A stretch of DNA of 64,000 nucleotides from Limosilactobacillus caecicola (GTDB lineage Bacteria > Bacillota > Bacilli > Lactobacillales > Lactobacillaceae). The stretch is from NCBI RefSeq assembly GCF_943192935.1, contig NZ_CALPCI010000007.1, forward strand, positions 1 through 64,000, read 5' to 3'. Under the pieces are notes generated by a model. The model saw only the letters and a list, made by a program, of their open reading frames with translations, made no database searches and was not told the origin of the DNA. Positions within the stretch are counted from its first letter, which is position 1, and each line of letters begins with the position of its first letter. Of this stretch, positions 8,090 to 15,739 are shown one piece after another. Made by a program: the position numbers and the translations under genes.

Positions 8090-9510
8090 TGAGTCAAGAA
8101 GAAGATAAGCGAGCGATTCAAAAATTTTCTCAGGAACACTATGAATATGGCTTTCATGATGATATCCAACCGATCTTTTCCACTGGCGTTGGTTTAACGG
8201 AGGAGACTGTGCGGGAAATTTCCCGGCGCAAAAATGAACCTGAGTGGATGCTTAAGATTCGGCTTGATGCTTACCATCAATATCGCAAGATGAAATTGCC
8301 GGATTTTGGCCCAGATTTAACCAAATTAGACCTGGACCAGTTACGATACTTTCAGCGACCAACGGACCACGTTGCCCGTTCCTGGTCTGATGTACCAGAA
8401 GAGATGAAGACCACTTTTGAAAAGATGGGGGTGCCCAAGGCGGAACGACAGTATCTGGCTGGAGCAACTGCCCAGTACGAATCAGAAGTGGTGTATGCAA
8501 ACTTAAAGCGGGACTTGGCTAGTCACGGAATTATCTTTATGGATACCGATACCGCGGTGCAAAAGTACCCCGAAATCGTCAAAAAGTATTTTGCGACCCT
8601 CGTGCACCCCAATGATAATATTTTTGCGGCATTAAACACTGCCGTGTGGTCCGGTGGTACCTTTATTTACGTGCCAAAGGGGGTTCATGCAGACGAACCC
8701 TTGCAAAGTTTTTTCCGGATTAACGCCGAAAACACGGGGCAATTTGAACGAACCCTGATCGTGGTCGACGAAGACGCTAGCGTCAACTATGTTGAAGGCT
8801 GTACCGCGCCAGTCTATTCCGAGGATAGTCTGCATGCGGCAGTCGTAGAAGTCTTTGTCAAACCGCGGGGCTTTTGTCGTTACACGACCATTCAGAACTG
8901 GTCACCAAATGTTTACTCGTTGGAAACGAAGCGGGCAGTAGCGGATGAGAATGCTGTGATGGAATGGGTGGACGGCAACCTGGGCTCAAAAGTCACGATG
9001 AAGTACCCGAGTGTTTACCTACGTGGTCGGGGAGCTAAGGGCACCATGTTGTCGATTGCCTTTGCCAATGGTAAGGTGGTCGATCAAGACACGGGTGCAC
9101 GAATGATCCACCAAGCTCCAGATACCAGTTCGACAATTATTTCTAAATCATTGTGTCGGGCTGGGGGAGTCTGTGATTACCGTGGGGAAGTCAAAATGGA
9201 TGAGAATGCCCACGGGTCCAGTTCCCATGTCGAATGCGATACGATCATCATGGATGACGATTCCTCTAGTGACACCATTCCACTTAATAAGGTCGCCATT
9301 GGTGACGTGGCAATGGAGCATGAAGCAAAGGTGTCGAAAGTATCTGAAGAAGAACTCTACTATTTAATGAGTCGGGGACTCACCGAAGAAGAGGCTACGA
9401 AAATGATCGTCATGGGCTTCATCGAGCCGTTTACGAAACAACTGCCCATGGAATATGCGGTTGAATTGAATCGGCTAATTGACTTTCAAATGGAAGGCTC
9501 AGTTGGCTAA
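8089..9510 (+). CDS. sufB: Fe-S cluster assembly protein SufB
   Basis: A 473-residue SUF scaffold subunit and the closest relative of SufD in the complex. Family hallmarks are visible: the N-terminal region ending KNEPEWML, the central VEGCTAP segment containing a conserved cysteine, and the C-terminal [20 protein letters not shown] with the usual histidine. Length is typical. It is the last gene of the nrdD-nrdG-sufC-sufD-sufB run and is followed 20 bp later by a terminator. With no adjacent cysteine desulfurase, sulfur must come from a SufS or IscS-type enzyme encoded elsewhere. Confidence 0.96.
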   Translation: MSQEEDKRAIQKFSQEHYEYGFHDDIQPIFSTGVGLTEETVREISRRKNEPEWMLKIRLDAYHQYRKMKLPDFGPDLTKLDLDQLRYFQRPTDHVARSWSDVPEEMKTTFEKMGVPKAERQYLAGATAQYESEVVYANLKRDLASHGIIFMDTDTAVQKYPEIVKKYFATLVHPNDNIFAALNTAVWSGGTFIYVPKGVHADEPLQSFFRINAENTGQFERTLIVVDEDASVNYVEGCTAPVYSEDSLHAAVVEVFVKPRGFCRYTTIQNWSPNVYSLETKRAVADENAVMEWVDGNLGSKVTMKYPSVYLRGRGAKGTMLSIAFANGKVVDQDTGARMIHQAPDTSSTIISKSLCRAGGVCDYRGEVKMDENAHGSSSHVECDTIIMDDDSSSDTIPLNKVAIGDVAMEHEAKVSKVSEEELYYLMSRGLTEEEATKMIVMGFIEPFTKQLPMEYAVELNRLIDFQMEGSVG

Positions 9511-9530
9511 AATAGAAAAATCAAAAAAAT

Positions 9531-9563
9531 AACGCCCGGTCTCATATGAGATTCGGGCGTTTT
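9531..9563 (+). terminator. Terminator after sufB
   Basis: Stem aacgcccg/cgggcgtt with an inner tctcatatgaga palindrome and a T run. It ends the nrd-suf transcript. Confidence 0.85.
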
Positions 9564-9572
9564 CCGAACAAT
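9560..9572 (+). promoter_or_regulatory. PurR-type box upstream of the NCS2 permease
   Basis: ttttccgaacaat matches 12 of 13 positions of the Gram-positive PurBox AWWWCCGAACWWT. An inverted GTTCG core lies at 9594-9598, giving a loosely paired arrangement. The permease start codon is at 9640. Purine control is inferred from the motif. Confidence 0.5.
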
Positions 9573-9639
9573 AAATGTTTTACATCAATTTCAGTTCGTG
9601 CTAAACTCTCTTTTAGATTGATTAAGGGAGAAAGATAGT

Positions 9640-10965
9640 ATGGATGAACATGTAGAACGTAGTTTAGTAATCGGTCCTGATGACCACATTCCGACTGGTG
9701 AAGCCACCTTATTAGGTTTGCAACACGTGTTGGCGATGGATGTCTACGTCCCGCCAATTGTGTTAGCCGGTCTGTTGTCAATGGGGGCCGCTGATACGTC
9801 AGGATTACTCCAATCGACCTTTTTGGCTGCTGGAGTCGGCACCATTTTACAAACGGCGGTCTTTATGCGCATGCCAATGTCACAGGGACCATCGTTTGTT
9901 CCGTTAACCGCAGCGGCCGGCATTGTCCTGGCTTCTGGCGGCCTCAAGGGTGGGGGAATGGCCACCCTGATTGGCTCAATGGTCGTTGGCGCCATCATTT
10001 TGGTCCTCTTAGGGATGAGCGGCGTTTTCCAGAAGATCATTAACCGCTTAGTCCCAGCCGTGGTCGGTGGGACCATCATTACCTGTGTGGGATTGTCGCT
10101 GATTCCAAGTGCCCTCAATAGCGACATCTTTGAAGCAAGCGGCAACATCTACCAAAATATTGAACTGGCCAGCGTTACCGCGTTGATCATGCTCGTCTGT
10201 GTTGGGATCAGCATTCGGTTCCCCCGCGTGCAAAAGATTTTCCGCACTGGTTCGATTGTGATTGCCTTACTGTGTGGGGCACTCATGAGTGCTTCAATGG
10301 GACGCTTTGACTGGAAGACGGTGGCAGATGCACCATGGTTTAGCCTTCCACAACGGACAATTTTCCACTGGGGGATTAATTTCAACCTCACTTCGATTTT
10401 AACTTTCGTGATTTTATACGCGATTATCACGACAGAAACAACCGGGACCTGGTTTGCGATGGGGGCGGTGACCAACCACAAGATCACTAACCAGCAATGG
10501 AACCGGGGAATCATTGGTGAAGGATTAAGTTGTCTATTTGCCGGCCTGTGTGGGACCACTCCCGTGACTGGATACTCCACAAACGCCGGGGTGGTCTCAA
10601 TTACTGGGGTCGCTTCGAAGCGTGTCTTTATCGCGGCTGGTGGCTGGTTTGTAGTGCTGGGCTTTTTCTCCAAACTGTCCGCCTTTATTACCGCAATTCC
10701 TGAACCGGTGATTGGTGGAGTTTTCGCACTCATTACCGTCACGATCATGTTGAACGGGCTGAACGTCATTCGGGGCATCAAGACTTCGGATGCGGACCTG
10801 TACATTATTGGCTTACCAATCATTTTGACTCTGGCGATCATTCTGTTACCAACCCATCTTACGAATCATGCACCACAGATGGTGCAATACCTGCTGGGCT
10901 CCCCAATTGCCGTGGCGGCCTTAGCAGCCATCATTTTGAATCTCTTGATGCCACGTCACCAATAG
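9640..10965 (+). CDS. Nucleobase:cation symporter, NCS2 (xanthine/uracil permease) family
   Basis: A 441-residue membrane protein with about 12 to 14 hydrophobic segments. Family signatures are the early GLQHVLAMD segment, TETTGTWFAMG (the substrate-binding helix region) and the long GTTPVTGYSTNAGVVSITGVASKR motif (given here in two parts: GTTPVTGYSTNAG and VVSITGVASKR). It imports a purine or uracil with protons. The PurR-type box upstream favours a purine substrate such as xanthine, which is an inference. ATG has AAGGGAGAAAG upstream. It is monocistronic. Confidence 0.87.
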   Translation: MDEHVERSLVIGPDDHIPTGEATLLGLQHVLAMDVYVPPIVLAGLLSMGAADTSGLLQSTFLAAGVGTILQTAVFMRMPMSQGPSFVPLTAAAGIVLASGGLKGGGMATLIGSMVVGAIILVLLGMSGVFQKIINRLVPAVVGGTIITCVGLSLIPSALNSDIFEASGNIYQNIELASVTALIMLVCVGISIRFPRVQKIFRTGSIVIALLCGALMSASMGRFDWKTVADAPWFSLPQRTIFHWGINFNLTSILTFVILYAIITTETTGTWFAMGAVTNHKITNQQWNRGIIGEGLSCLFAGLCGTTPVTGYSTNAGVVSITGVASKRVFIAAGGWFVVLGFFSKLSAFITAIPEPVIGGVFALITVTIMLNGLNVIRGIKTSDADLYIIGLPIILTLAIILLPTHLTNHAPQMVQYLLGSPIAVAALAAIILNLLMPRHQ

Positions 10966-10971
10966 GAAGGG

Positions 10972-11069
10972 AGCGTTACAGAAGTCGTTTACGACTTCGT
11001 ATTAACGCCCCCGCAAGCAACAATAGGGCTCCAGCATTCGGTTTTACCGGATGTTGGAGCCCATTGTTG
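10972..11069. repeat. Two long hairpins downstream of the permease gene
   Basis: The first (10972-11008) pairs gcgtta...taacgc around an inner gaagtcg/cgacttc stem. The second (11018-11069) pairs caacaat-gggctccagcattcg with its near-complement over about 22 bp with one bulge. Neither is followed by a real T run, though both could stop or stabilise the upstream mRNA. From 11070 to 11394 I see no gene. Two ATTACA repeats at 11349 and 11359 are the only other pattern there. Confidence 0.5.
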
Positions 11070-11394
11070 TACTGCGCTGTTCGTGCTACAGCTATCTTTC
11101 AGGGGTTATGTCACAACCTCTTTTGTTATCCAAGCCATTACATTATTACAGGCATGTTAATAAAACGGCAAATATGGCCTTTTTTTGGGAAAACCAGGAA
11201 TAAAAACGGAAAAAATTCAGTTTTTTTCTTGAATTTATTACAAACTGGACAGTTCTAACATTGAAAAAAGTGGTATAGCAAGAAAAATTGATTTATTGCG
11301 GGTTACGCTCGTTTTTAGACTAATGATGAGGGGTGAATCAGGGGGAATATTACAAAAGATTACAAAAAAGTGGATTTTTGATAATTGCTGGTAA

Positions 11395-11422
11395 TTGCAC
11401 CGTAACTACGTCCTTGTATTAT
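11395..11422 (+). promoter_or_regulatory. Promoter of the apf-type gene
   Basis: TTGCAC and TATTAT separated by 16 bp, giving a 5' leader of about 60 nt. The leader ends with AAAGGATGTTTTAATTTA before the start codon, an 18-base string that recurs before the gene at 23525. Confidence 0.6.
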
Positions 11423-11489
11423 ATAAACCGTTGATAAGTTATTGATTTGTAACTACAGATTTTATAAAGAAAAGGATGTTTTAATTTAT

Positions 11490-12155
11490 ATGAAGTTCAA
11501 TAAGAAAGCTATCAAAGTTGCTACTGCTATTACCGGTGCTGTTGCATTAGGTACTGTTGCGACTGCTACTACTGCCAATGCTGATTCAGTTTACACTGTT
11601 CAATCAGGCGACACGCTTTCTGGCATTTCCTACAAGTTAGGACACGACTTAACTTTTGTGGATACGTTAGCAAGCAACAATAACATCGCCAACAAGAACT
11701 TGATCTACGTTGGTCAAAAGCTCTTAATCAAGGATGACGGTGAAGTGACGACTGCTACTGCACAACAAGCAGCAACTTTACCATCAGCAAACACTACTAC
11801 TCAATCAACTACTAATACGCAAAGCGACAATACGCAAAGCAACACCGCTAGCCAAAGCGCCAACACGCAAAGTGCTAACACTACTGCTTCAACGACTACT
11901 AGTTCTTCAAGCTACACTTCCAGTGTTTCTGGTAGTGAAGCTGCGGCTAAGGCCTGGATCGCCGCTCGCGAATCTGGTGGTAGCTACACTGCAACCAACG
12001 GTCAATACATTGGTAAGTACCAATTGTCCGCTTCTTACTTAAACGGTGACTACTCTGCCGAAAACCAAGAACGGGTTGCTGACCAATACGTTGCTAGCCG
12101 TTACGGTTCCTGGACTGCTGCTCAAGCATTCTGGCAATCACACGGTTGGTACTAA
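11490..12155 (+). CDS. apf: Secreted LysM protein of the aggregation-promoting factor (Apf) type
   Basis: A 221-residue exported cell-surface protein. The signal peptide runs to about residue 31 (ANA|DS). One LysM domain follows (about 33 to 80; [18 protein letters not shown]) and binds peptidoglycan. A Ser/Thr/Gln/Asn-rich linker of about 60 residues has repeats such as TQS and NTQS. The conserved C-terminal Apf domain begins near [15 protein letters not shown] and ends [10 protein letters not shown], and is related to lysozyme-like folds. The ATG at 11490 is used because it starts the signal peptide and has GGATG upstream. A monocistronic, presumably abundant product involved in cell shape or surface properties. 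Confidence 0.9.
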   Translation: MKFNKKAIKVATAITGAVALGTVATATTANADSVYTVQSGDTLSGISYKLGHDLTFVDTLASNNNIANKNLIYVGQKLLIKDDGEVTTATAQQAATLPSANTTTQSTTNTQSDNTQSNTASQSANTQSANTTASTTTSSSSYTSSVSGSEAAAKAWIAARESGGSYTATNGQYIGKYQLSASYLNGDYSAENQERVADQYVASRYGSWTAAQAFWQSHGWY

Positions 12156-12173
12156 AATCAAATTAAAATCAGT

Positions 12174-12205
12174 GATGGTCGGGATGGTTCCCGACCATTT
12201 TTTTA
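12174..12205 (+). terminator. Terminator of apf
   Basis: Ten-base-pair stem atggtcggga/tcccgaccat with a four-base loop, followed by seven T residues. Confidence 0.9.
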
Positions 12206-12280
12206 GCATACATATGATAATTATTTCATATGTGTCCCAAATGGTTAACAAATATTGAATAATTTGGTGCTGGATAAACG

Positions 12281-12309
12281 TTGATACATCAGGGTTGGTC
12301 AACGATAGT
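12281..12309 (+). promoter_or_regulatory. Promoter of the small heat-shock gene
   Basis: TTGATA and GATAGT with a 17-bp spacer. The -10 lies inside the CtsR box and the CIRCE element covers the start-site region. Confidence 0.55.
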
Positions 12310-12313
12310 CAAA
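12297..12313 (+). promoter_or_regulatory. CtsR operator
   Basis: Direct heptads GGTCAAC and AGTCAAA separated by GAT fit the CtsR box RGTCAAA-NAN-RGTCAAA with one mismatch. Confidence 0.75.
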
Positions 12314-12317
12314 ATAA

Positions 12318-12344
12318 TTAGCACTCGACATGTTTAAGTGCTAA
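12318..12344 (+). promoter_or_regulatory. CIRCE element (HrcA operator)
   Basis: TTAGCACTC, nine bases, then AAGTGCTAA. This is the CIRCE inverted repeat with a single mismatch (A for G in the right arm). It is 90 bp before the hsp20 start. Confidence 0.88.
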
Positions 12345-12434
12345 ATAACTGTTGTATTTCCTGCCAACTTGATTAAGATAGTAAGCGTAAAGAGATTAAA
12401 GATAAAAACTAAAAAAGAGAAAGGAAGCTTTATT

Positions 12435-12860
12435 ATGGCTAATGATTTACAACGTCGGGATGGCTTGTTTGACAACTTGATGAACATGCGGAACTTCTTC
12501 GATGACGGGTTCTTTGCACCAAGCACCGCTAACTATATGAAGAGTGATGTTACAGAAAGCCATGATGGCTACCAAGTCAAGATTGATATGCCAGGTTTTG
12601 ACAAGAAAGATATTCACGTTAACTACGCTGATGGCATTTTAACCGTTAGCGGCCACCGTGATACCTTTGATGACCACACTGACAATAATGGCAACATCAT
12701 TCAGAGCGAACGGCGGTATGGTCAAATGAGTCGTTCCTACAGATTACCAGATGTTGACCTCGATAAGGTCAGTGCAAAGTACAATGACGGTGTGTTGGCC
12801 CTTGATTTGCCAAAGTTGACCGTTGATAACCAAAATGGTACGCATATTGACATTGAATAA
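12435..12860 (+). CDS. hsp20: Small heat-shock protein (Hsp20/alpha-crystallin family)
   Basis: A 141-residue ATP-independent chaperone that holds unfolding proteins in the cytoplasm. The N-terminal arm (MANDLQRRDGLFDNLMN) precedes the alpha-crystallin domain, from about residue 38 (DVTESHDGYQVKIDMPGFDKKDI) to the conserved GVLALDLPK near the end. The ATG at 12435 has AAAGGAAG upstream and fits the family N-terminus; the open frame extends further upstream but without support. CtsR and CIRCE sites in front indicate double heat-shock repression. Confidence 0.94.
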   Translation: MANDLQRRDGLFDNLMNMRNFFDDGFFAPSTANYMKSDVTESHDGYQVKIDMPGFDKKDIHVNYADGILTVSGHRDTFDDHTDNNGNIIQSERRYGQMSRSYRLPDVDLDKVSAKYNDGVLALDLPKLTVDNQNGTHIDIE

Positions 12861-12871
12861 TCTGACGGCAC

Positions 12872-12909
12872 ACAAAAGCGCGACTGGGAAAATCCAGCCG
12901 CGCTTTTGT
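12872..12909. terminator. Bidirectional terminator between hsp20 and the perR operon
   Basis: acaaaagcgcg-actgg / ccag-ccgcgcttttgt hairpin with T-rich ends on both strands. It serves the two convergent transcripts. Confidence 0.8.
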
Positions 12910-13079
12910 TATTTACCAGGATGTTCAGCGATTCCATCAGGGAAATCTTTATCGATCTCTTTTAAAACTGGCAATAAGATATTGATATATTCGCGATAGG
13001 CATCCACCGGGCTGTTAAAATCCCGCTTGCCTAGCAGGGCGATTGCAATATCGTGGGCTCGTTGTTCATTACTAATCAT
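12909..13079 (-). CDS. Small protein of unknown function in the perR operon (56 aa)
   Basis: The reading frame begins MISNEQRAHDIAIALL and ends GIAEHPGK. Its ATG is one base after the perR stop codon, and AAAGGAG sits 9 bases before it inside the end of perR, so it is probably translated by coupling. It has no signal peptide or membrane segment, is acidic, and is mostly predicted helix. I do not recognise the family. Position and ribosome site make it a credible gene, and a role near peroxide or metal control is only inferred from location. Confidence 0.7.
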   Translation of the reverse strand: MISNEQRAHDIAIALLGKRDFNSPVDAYREYINILLPVLKEIDKDFPDGIAEHPGK

Positions 13080-13080
13080 A

Positions 13081-13551
13081 CTATTCTGCTCCTTTGTTGT
13101 TATTCAGGCCGAGTTTATACTGGCAGTCTGGACAAATTCCGTGTACTTCAACGTCGCTCCGGGTCACTAAATAACCAGTGCTTCTACGGGTGACATCCGC
13201 TAATTCCTTGGAGATCGCTGAGAACTCCGGGGTGTTAACATCAGTAATCTTACCACAGTTATCACAGACGACATGATAGTGAGGGTGACCAAAGTAGTCA
13301 TAGTGTGTGGAACCGTCACCATTTTTCAGCTCGATCACTAAATTATAGTCGACCAGCAGTTTGACCGTGTTATAAACGGTGGCCATACTGATACCCGCGT
13401 CGTGTTTTCGTAAATCCGCGAGAATCATTTCGACGGTCGGGTGGGTATGGTGAGTGATTAAGTAGTTTAGAATTATTTTGCGTTGCGGAGTTAACCGCAC
13501 ATGGTTATCCTTGAGCCGCTTTAGAGCATGCTGTAACTCTGTGTCTGCCAT
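13081..13551 (-). CDS. perR: Fur-family peroxide-type repressor PerR
   Basis: A 156-residue metal-dependent repressor. The winged-helix DNA-binding part covers about residues 12 to 80 (RLTPQRKIILNYL and ISMATVYNTVKLL). The dimer domain carries the HYDYFGHPHYHVVC metal region, and two CxxC pairs (CDNC and CPDC) form the structural zinc site. The loop has Asp (HYDYFGH), as in PerR. The ATG at 13551 has GGAG 8 bases upstream and is preferred over the GTG at 13560. A candidate PerR box lies in the divergent gap to the MFS gene. It regulates oxidative-stress and iron or manganese genes. Confidence 0.85.
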   Translation of the reverse strand: MADTELQHALKRLKDNHVRLTPQRKIILNYLITHHTHPTVEMILADLRKHDAGISMATVYNTVKLLVDYNLVIELKNGDGSTHYDYFGHPHYHVVCDNCGKITDVNTPEFSAISKELADVTRRSTGYLVTRSDVEVHGICPDCQYKLGLNNNKGAE

Positions 13552-13637
13552 TGATCTCACTCCATTCCCTCAAAATTACTTACCCATAGTATACCATTTA
13601 CAAAGGCAATCGAAACACCTATAATACAAATAGTTTT

Positions 13638-13652
13638 TAATAATCATTCTAA
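13638..13652. promoter_or_regulatory. Candidate PerR box between perR and the MFS gene
   Basis: taataatcattctaa matches the PerR pattern TTATAAT-N-ATTATAA at all but two positions. It lies 17 bp before the MFS start codon and could also serve the divergent perR promoter. Confidence 0.45.
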
Positions 13653-13668
13653 ACAGGGAGAGAGTAGA

Positions 13669-15102
13669 ATGCAAACAAGTATTGATCAAAATGGCCGGTC
13701 ATATCGCCGGTTTTGGTTTATTTTTACCTTATTGCTAGGGACTTTTACAATGTCGATTAGTCAGTCATCCTTGTCCACTGCGTACCCAACCTTAATGCAT
13801 GACTTTGGTATTTCAGCGGATACGGTTCAATGGTTAACCACTGGCTTTATGCTGGTGATGTGTGTCAGCATGCCAATTAGTCCGTGGATGTTGAATAACT
13901 TGAGCTTTCGGCAGATGTTTATGGGCGCCCTGGCGCTTTTTGATATTGGTTCCTTAATGATTGTCTTTACGCCAGCCAGCTGGGGAAGCAAGGGCTTTTG
14001 GTTTATGATGGTCGGCCGGGCGTTGGAAGCCTTCGCAGTTGGTGTTTTGTTTCCATCATATCAAACGGTCCTGCTAGAAATTACGCCGAAGGATGAACGG
14101 GGGACCACGATGGGCATTGCTGGTTTAGTGATGGGATCCGCATTAGCCTGTGGACCAATCATTTCTGGAATTGTGCTCAAGTTCTTTGACTGGAAGAGTT
14201 TGTTCATTCTTTTTATGATTATTATCACGGTAGTCTTTATCATGGCCTGGAGTGGCTTGATCCGAAGCGTCATGGAACACCATGAGTCGTCCCTGGATTG
14301 GTTGTCGGTGGCCCTGTCAATCGGTTTAATCGGATTATTGTATGTCGTCAACCAAATCAGTAAAAGTCACACCAACTGGACACTAAATTGGTTGATCCTG
14401 GCGATTAGCTTAATTGCGGTAATTCTCTTTTGCATCCGGCAATTGAAACTTTCCACACCACTGTTGGAATTGCGGGTGTTAAAGACCTTTAACTATGATT
14501 TAGCAATTTTGCTGACGGGAATTTCATACGTTGCGTTGATTGTGGTCACAATTATTTTCCCACTGTATTATCAAGGAGTGTTGCGGGTTAGTCCATTTGT
14601 TTCCGGAATGTCCCTGGTGCCTGGGGCAGTCTTTTTAAGCGTCCTCAACCCGTTTACGGGTAAACTGGCTGATATGATCGGTTTTAAGCCAACTATGATT
14701 ATTGGGATGTTAATGATTGTCGCCGGTTGGTTTTTGACTTTGGCAATGGCGGATGTCAAAAGCCTGATTGGGATGATCCTCTGTGCAATGGTAATCGAAG
14801 GTGGCAATGCCTTTGTGATGATGCCGGCGGTAACTTTGGGGGCAAACTCATTGCCAAACGAGCTGGTTTCGCATGGAACGGCAGTGATTACCACAATTCG
14901 CCAAATCCTCGGGTCGACCGGGGTTGCGGTGGCCACGATGGTTTTGACCACGGCAACTGCCCACCGGGTAGCTCAGGGGATTCGTTATGAGACTGCCGCC
15001 ATTCACGGTTACCACATGGTGTTCATCATGATGATTGGAATTGAAGTGGTTGGCTTGTTATTGGCATTAATCCTGCGGGATACGAAATCAAAAGTGCAAT
15101 AA
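13669..15102 (+). CDS. MFS drug-type efflux transporter, 14-TM DHA2 (EmrB/QacA-like) family
   Basis: A 477-residue inner-membrane antiporter with about 14 hydrophobic segments. DHA2 features are visible: LSTAYPTLMHDFG after TM1, TVQWLTTGFMLV in TM2, and the GRALEAFAVGVLFPSYQTVLL motif region in TM4/5. It likely expels amphipathic compounds with protons. GGGAGAGAG lies before the ATG. It diverges from perR across a possible PerR box, so peroxide- or metal-linked control is possible. The substrate is unknown. Confidence 0.85.
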   Translation: MQTSIDQNGRSYRRFWFIFTLLLGTFTMSISQSSLSTAYPTLMHDFGISADTVQWLTTGFMLVMCVSMPISPWMLNNLSFRQMFMGALALFDIGSLMIVFTPASWGSKGFWFMMVGRALEAFAVGVLFPSYQTVLLEITPKDERGTTMGIAGLVMGSALACGPIISGIVLKFFDWKSLFILFMIIITVVFIMAWSGLIRSVMEHHESSLDWLSVALSIGLIGLLYVVNQISKSHTNWTLNWLILAISLIAVILFCIRQLKLSTPLLELRVLKTFNYDLAILLTGISYVALIVVTIIFPLYYQGVLRVSPFVSGMSLVPGAVFLSVLNPFTGKLADMIGFKPTMIIGMLMIVAGWFLTLAMADVKSLIGMILCAMVIEGGNAFVMMPAVTLGANSLPNELVSHGTAVITTIRQILGSTGVAVATMVLTTATAHRVAQGIRYETAAIHGYHMVFIMMIGIEVVGLLLALILRDTKSKVQ

Positions 15103-15154
15103 TCACTGTTTGCCGTCTTTTAATAGTGAGAGTACTAAATAAGGACGTGATGAT

Positions 15155-15691
15155 ATGACAAAGCAATATCCTGATTGGGCAACGACACCGTTGATGCAGG
15201 AGTATTACGATCAAAAGTGGGGATTTCCGGTTCATGACGAACGGGAACTCTTCAAGATGTTGACGCTAGAAACCTTTCAAGCTGGGCTAAGTTGGGCAAC
15301 AATTTGGCAGCGGCAAGCAGCCTTTGAGGCGGCCTTTGCTAATTTTAACGTGGCCACGATCGCCCGCTTTGATGAAACCAAGGTGGCAGAACTTATGGCT
15401 AATCCTGACATTATCCGTAACCGCCGCAAAATTGAGGCGACAATTAATAATGCCCGAGTGTTACTAAGCTACCATCGGGTGGGAAAGACCCTCGACCATT
15501 TTCTGTGGTCGTTTGTGAATGGGCAGCCCATTGAGATGAATGCCGGTCACGATACTGTCTTGCCAGCATCAACACCATTATCGACAGAAATTTCCCGTCA
15601 GCTAAAGCGGGCGGGCTTTAAGTTTGTTGGACCGACGACCGTGTTTTCTTTGCTGTGTGCAGTTGGCATTGTTAATGGTCGTTTATCTTAG
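15155..15691 (+). CDS. tag: DNA-3-methyladenine glycosylase I
   Basis: A 178-residue base-excision repair enzyme that removes 3-methyladenine. Family landmarks are YYDQKWGFPVHDERELFKMLTLETFQAGLSW and FDETKVAELMANPDIIRNRRKIEATINNA (each recognisable in parts: YYDQKWGFPVHDER, TFQAGLSW, IIRNRRKIEA). The aromatic and acidic residues of the active site (W and E in this core) are present. In the E. coli enzyme a zinc 'snap' uses Cys4, His17, His175 and Cys179. Here the N-terminal Cys and the C-terminal His/Cys are missing and the protein ends at NGRLS, so it probably folds without zinc. It has its own ribosome site and a terminator after it. Confidence 0.9.
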   Translation: MTKQYPDWATTPLMQEYYDQKWGFPVHDERELFKMLTLETFQAGLSWATIWQRQAAFEAAFANFNVATIARFDETKVAELMANPDIIRNRRKIEATINNARVLLSYHRVGKTLDHFLWSFVNGQPIEMNAGHDTVLPASTPLSTEISRQLKRAGFKFVGPTTVFSLLCAVGIVNGRLS

Positions 15692-15705
15692 AGCAGTTGA
15701 TCAAA

Positions 15706-15735
15706 AAAGGGTTCCTGGTTTTCCAGGAACCCTTT
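15706..15735. terminator. Bidirectional terminator
   Basis: Thirteen-base-pair stem aaagggttcctgg/ccaggaaccettt-type inverted repeat (right arm ccaggaaccc then ttt) with A and T flanks. It separates the convergent tag gene and the membrane-protein gene. Confidence 0.85.
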
Positions 15736-15739
15736 CATA

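Noticed and set aside
11064-11258. A 64-residue rightward open frame downstream of the NCS2 permease
   Set aside because: It has no ribosome site, begins inside the hairpin, and its composition (many Cys, Phe, Lys) is not like the neighbouring proteins.
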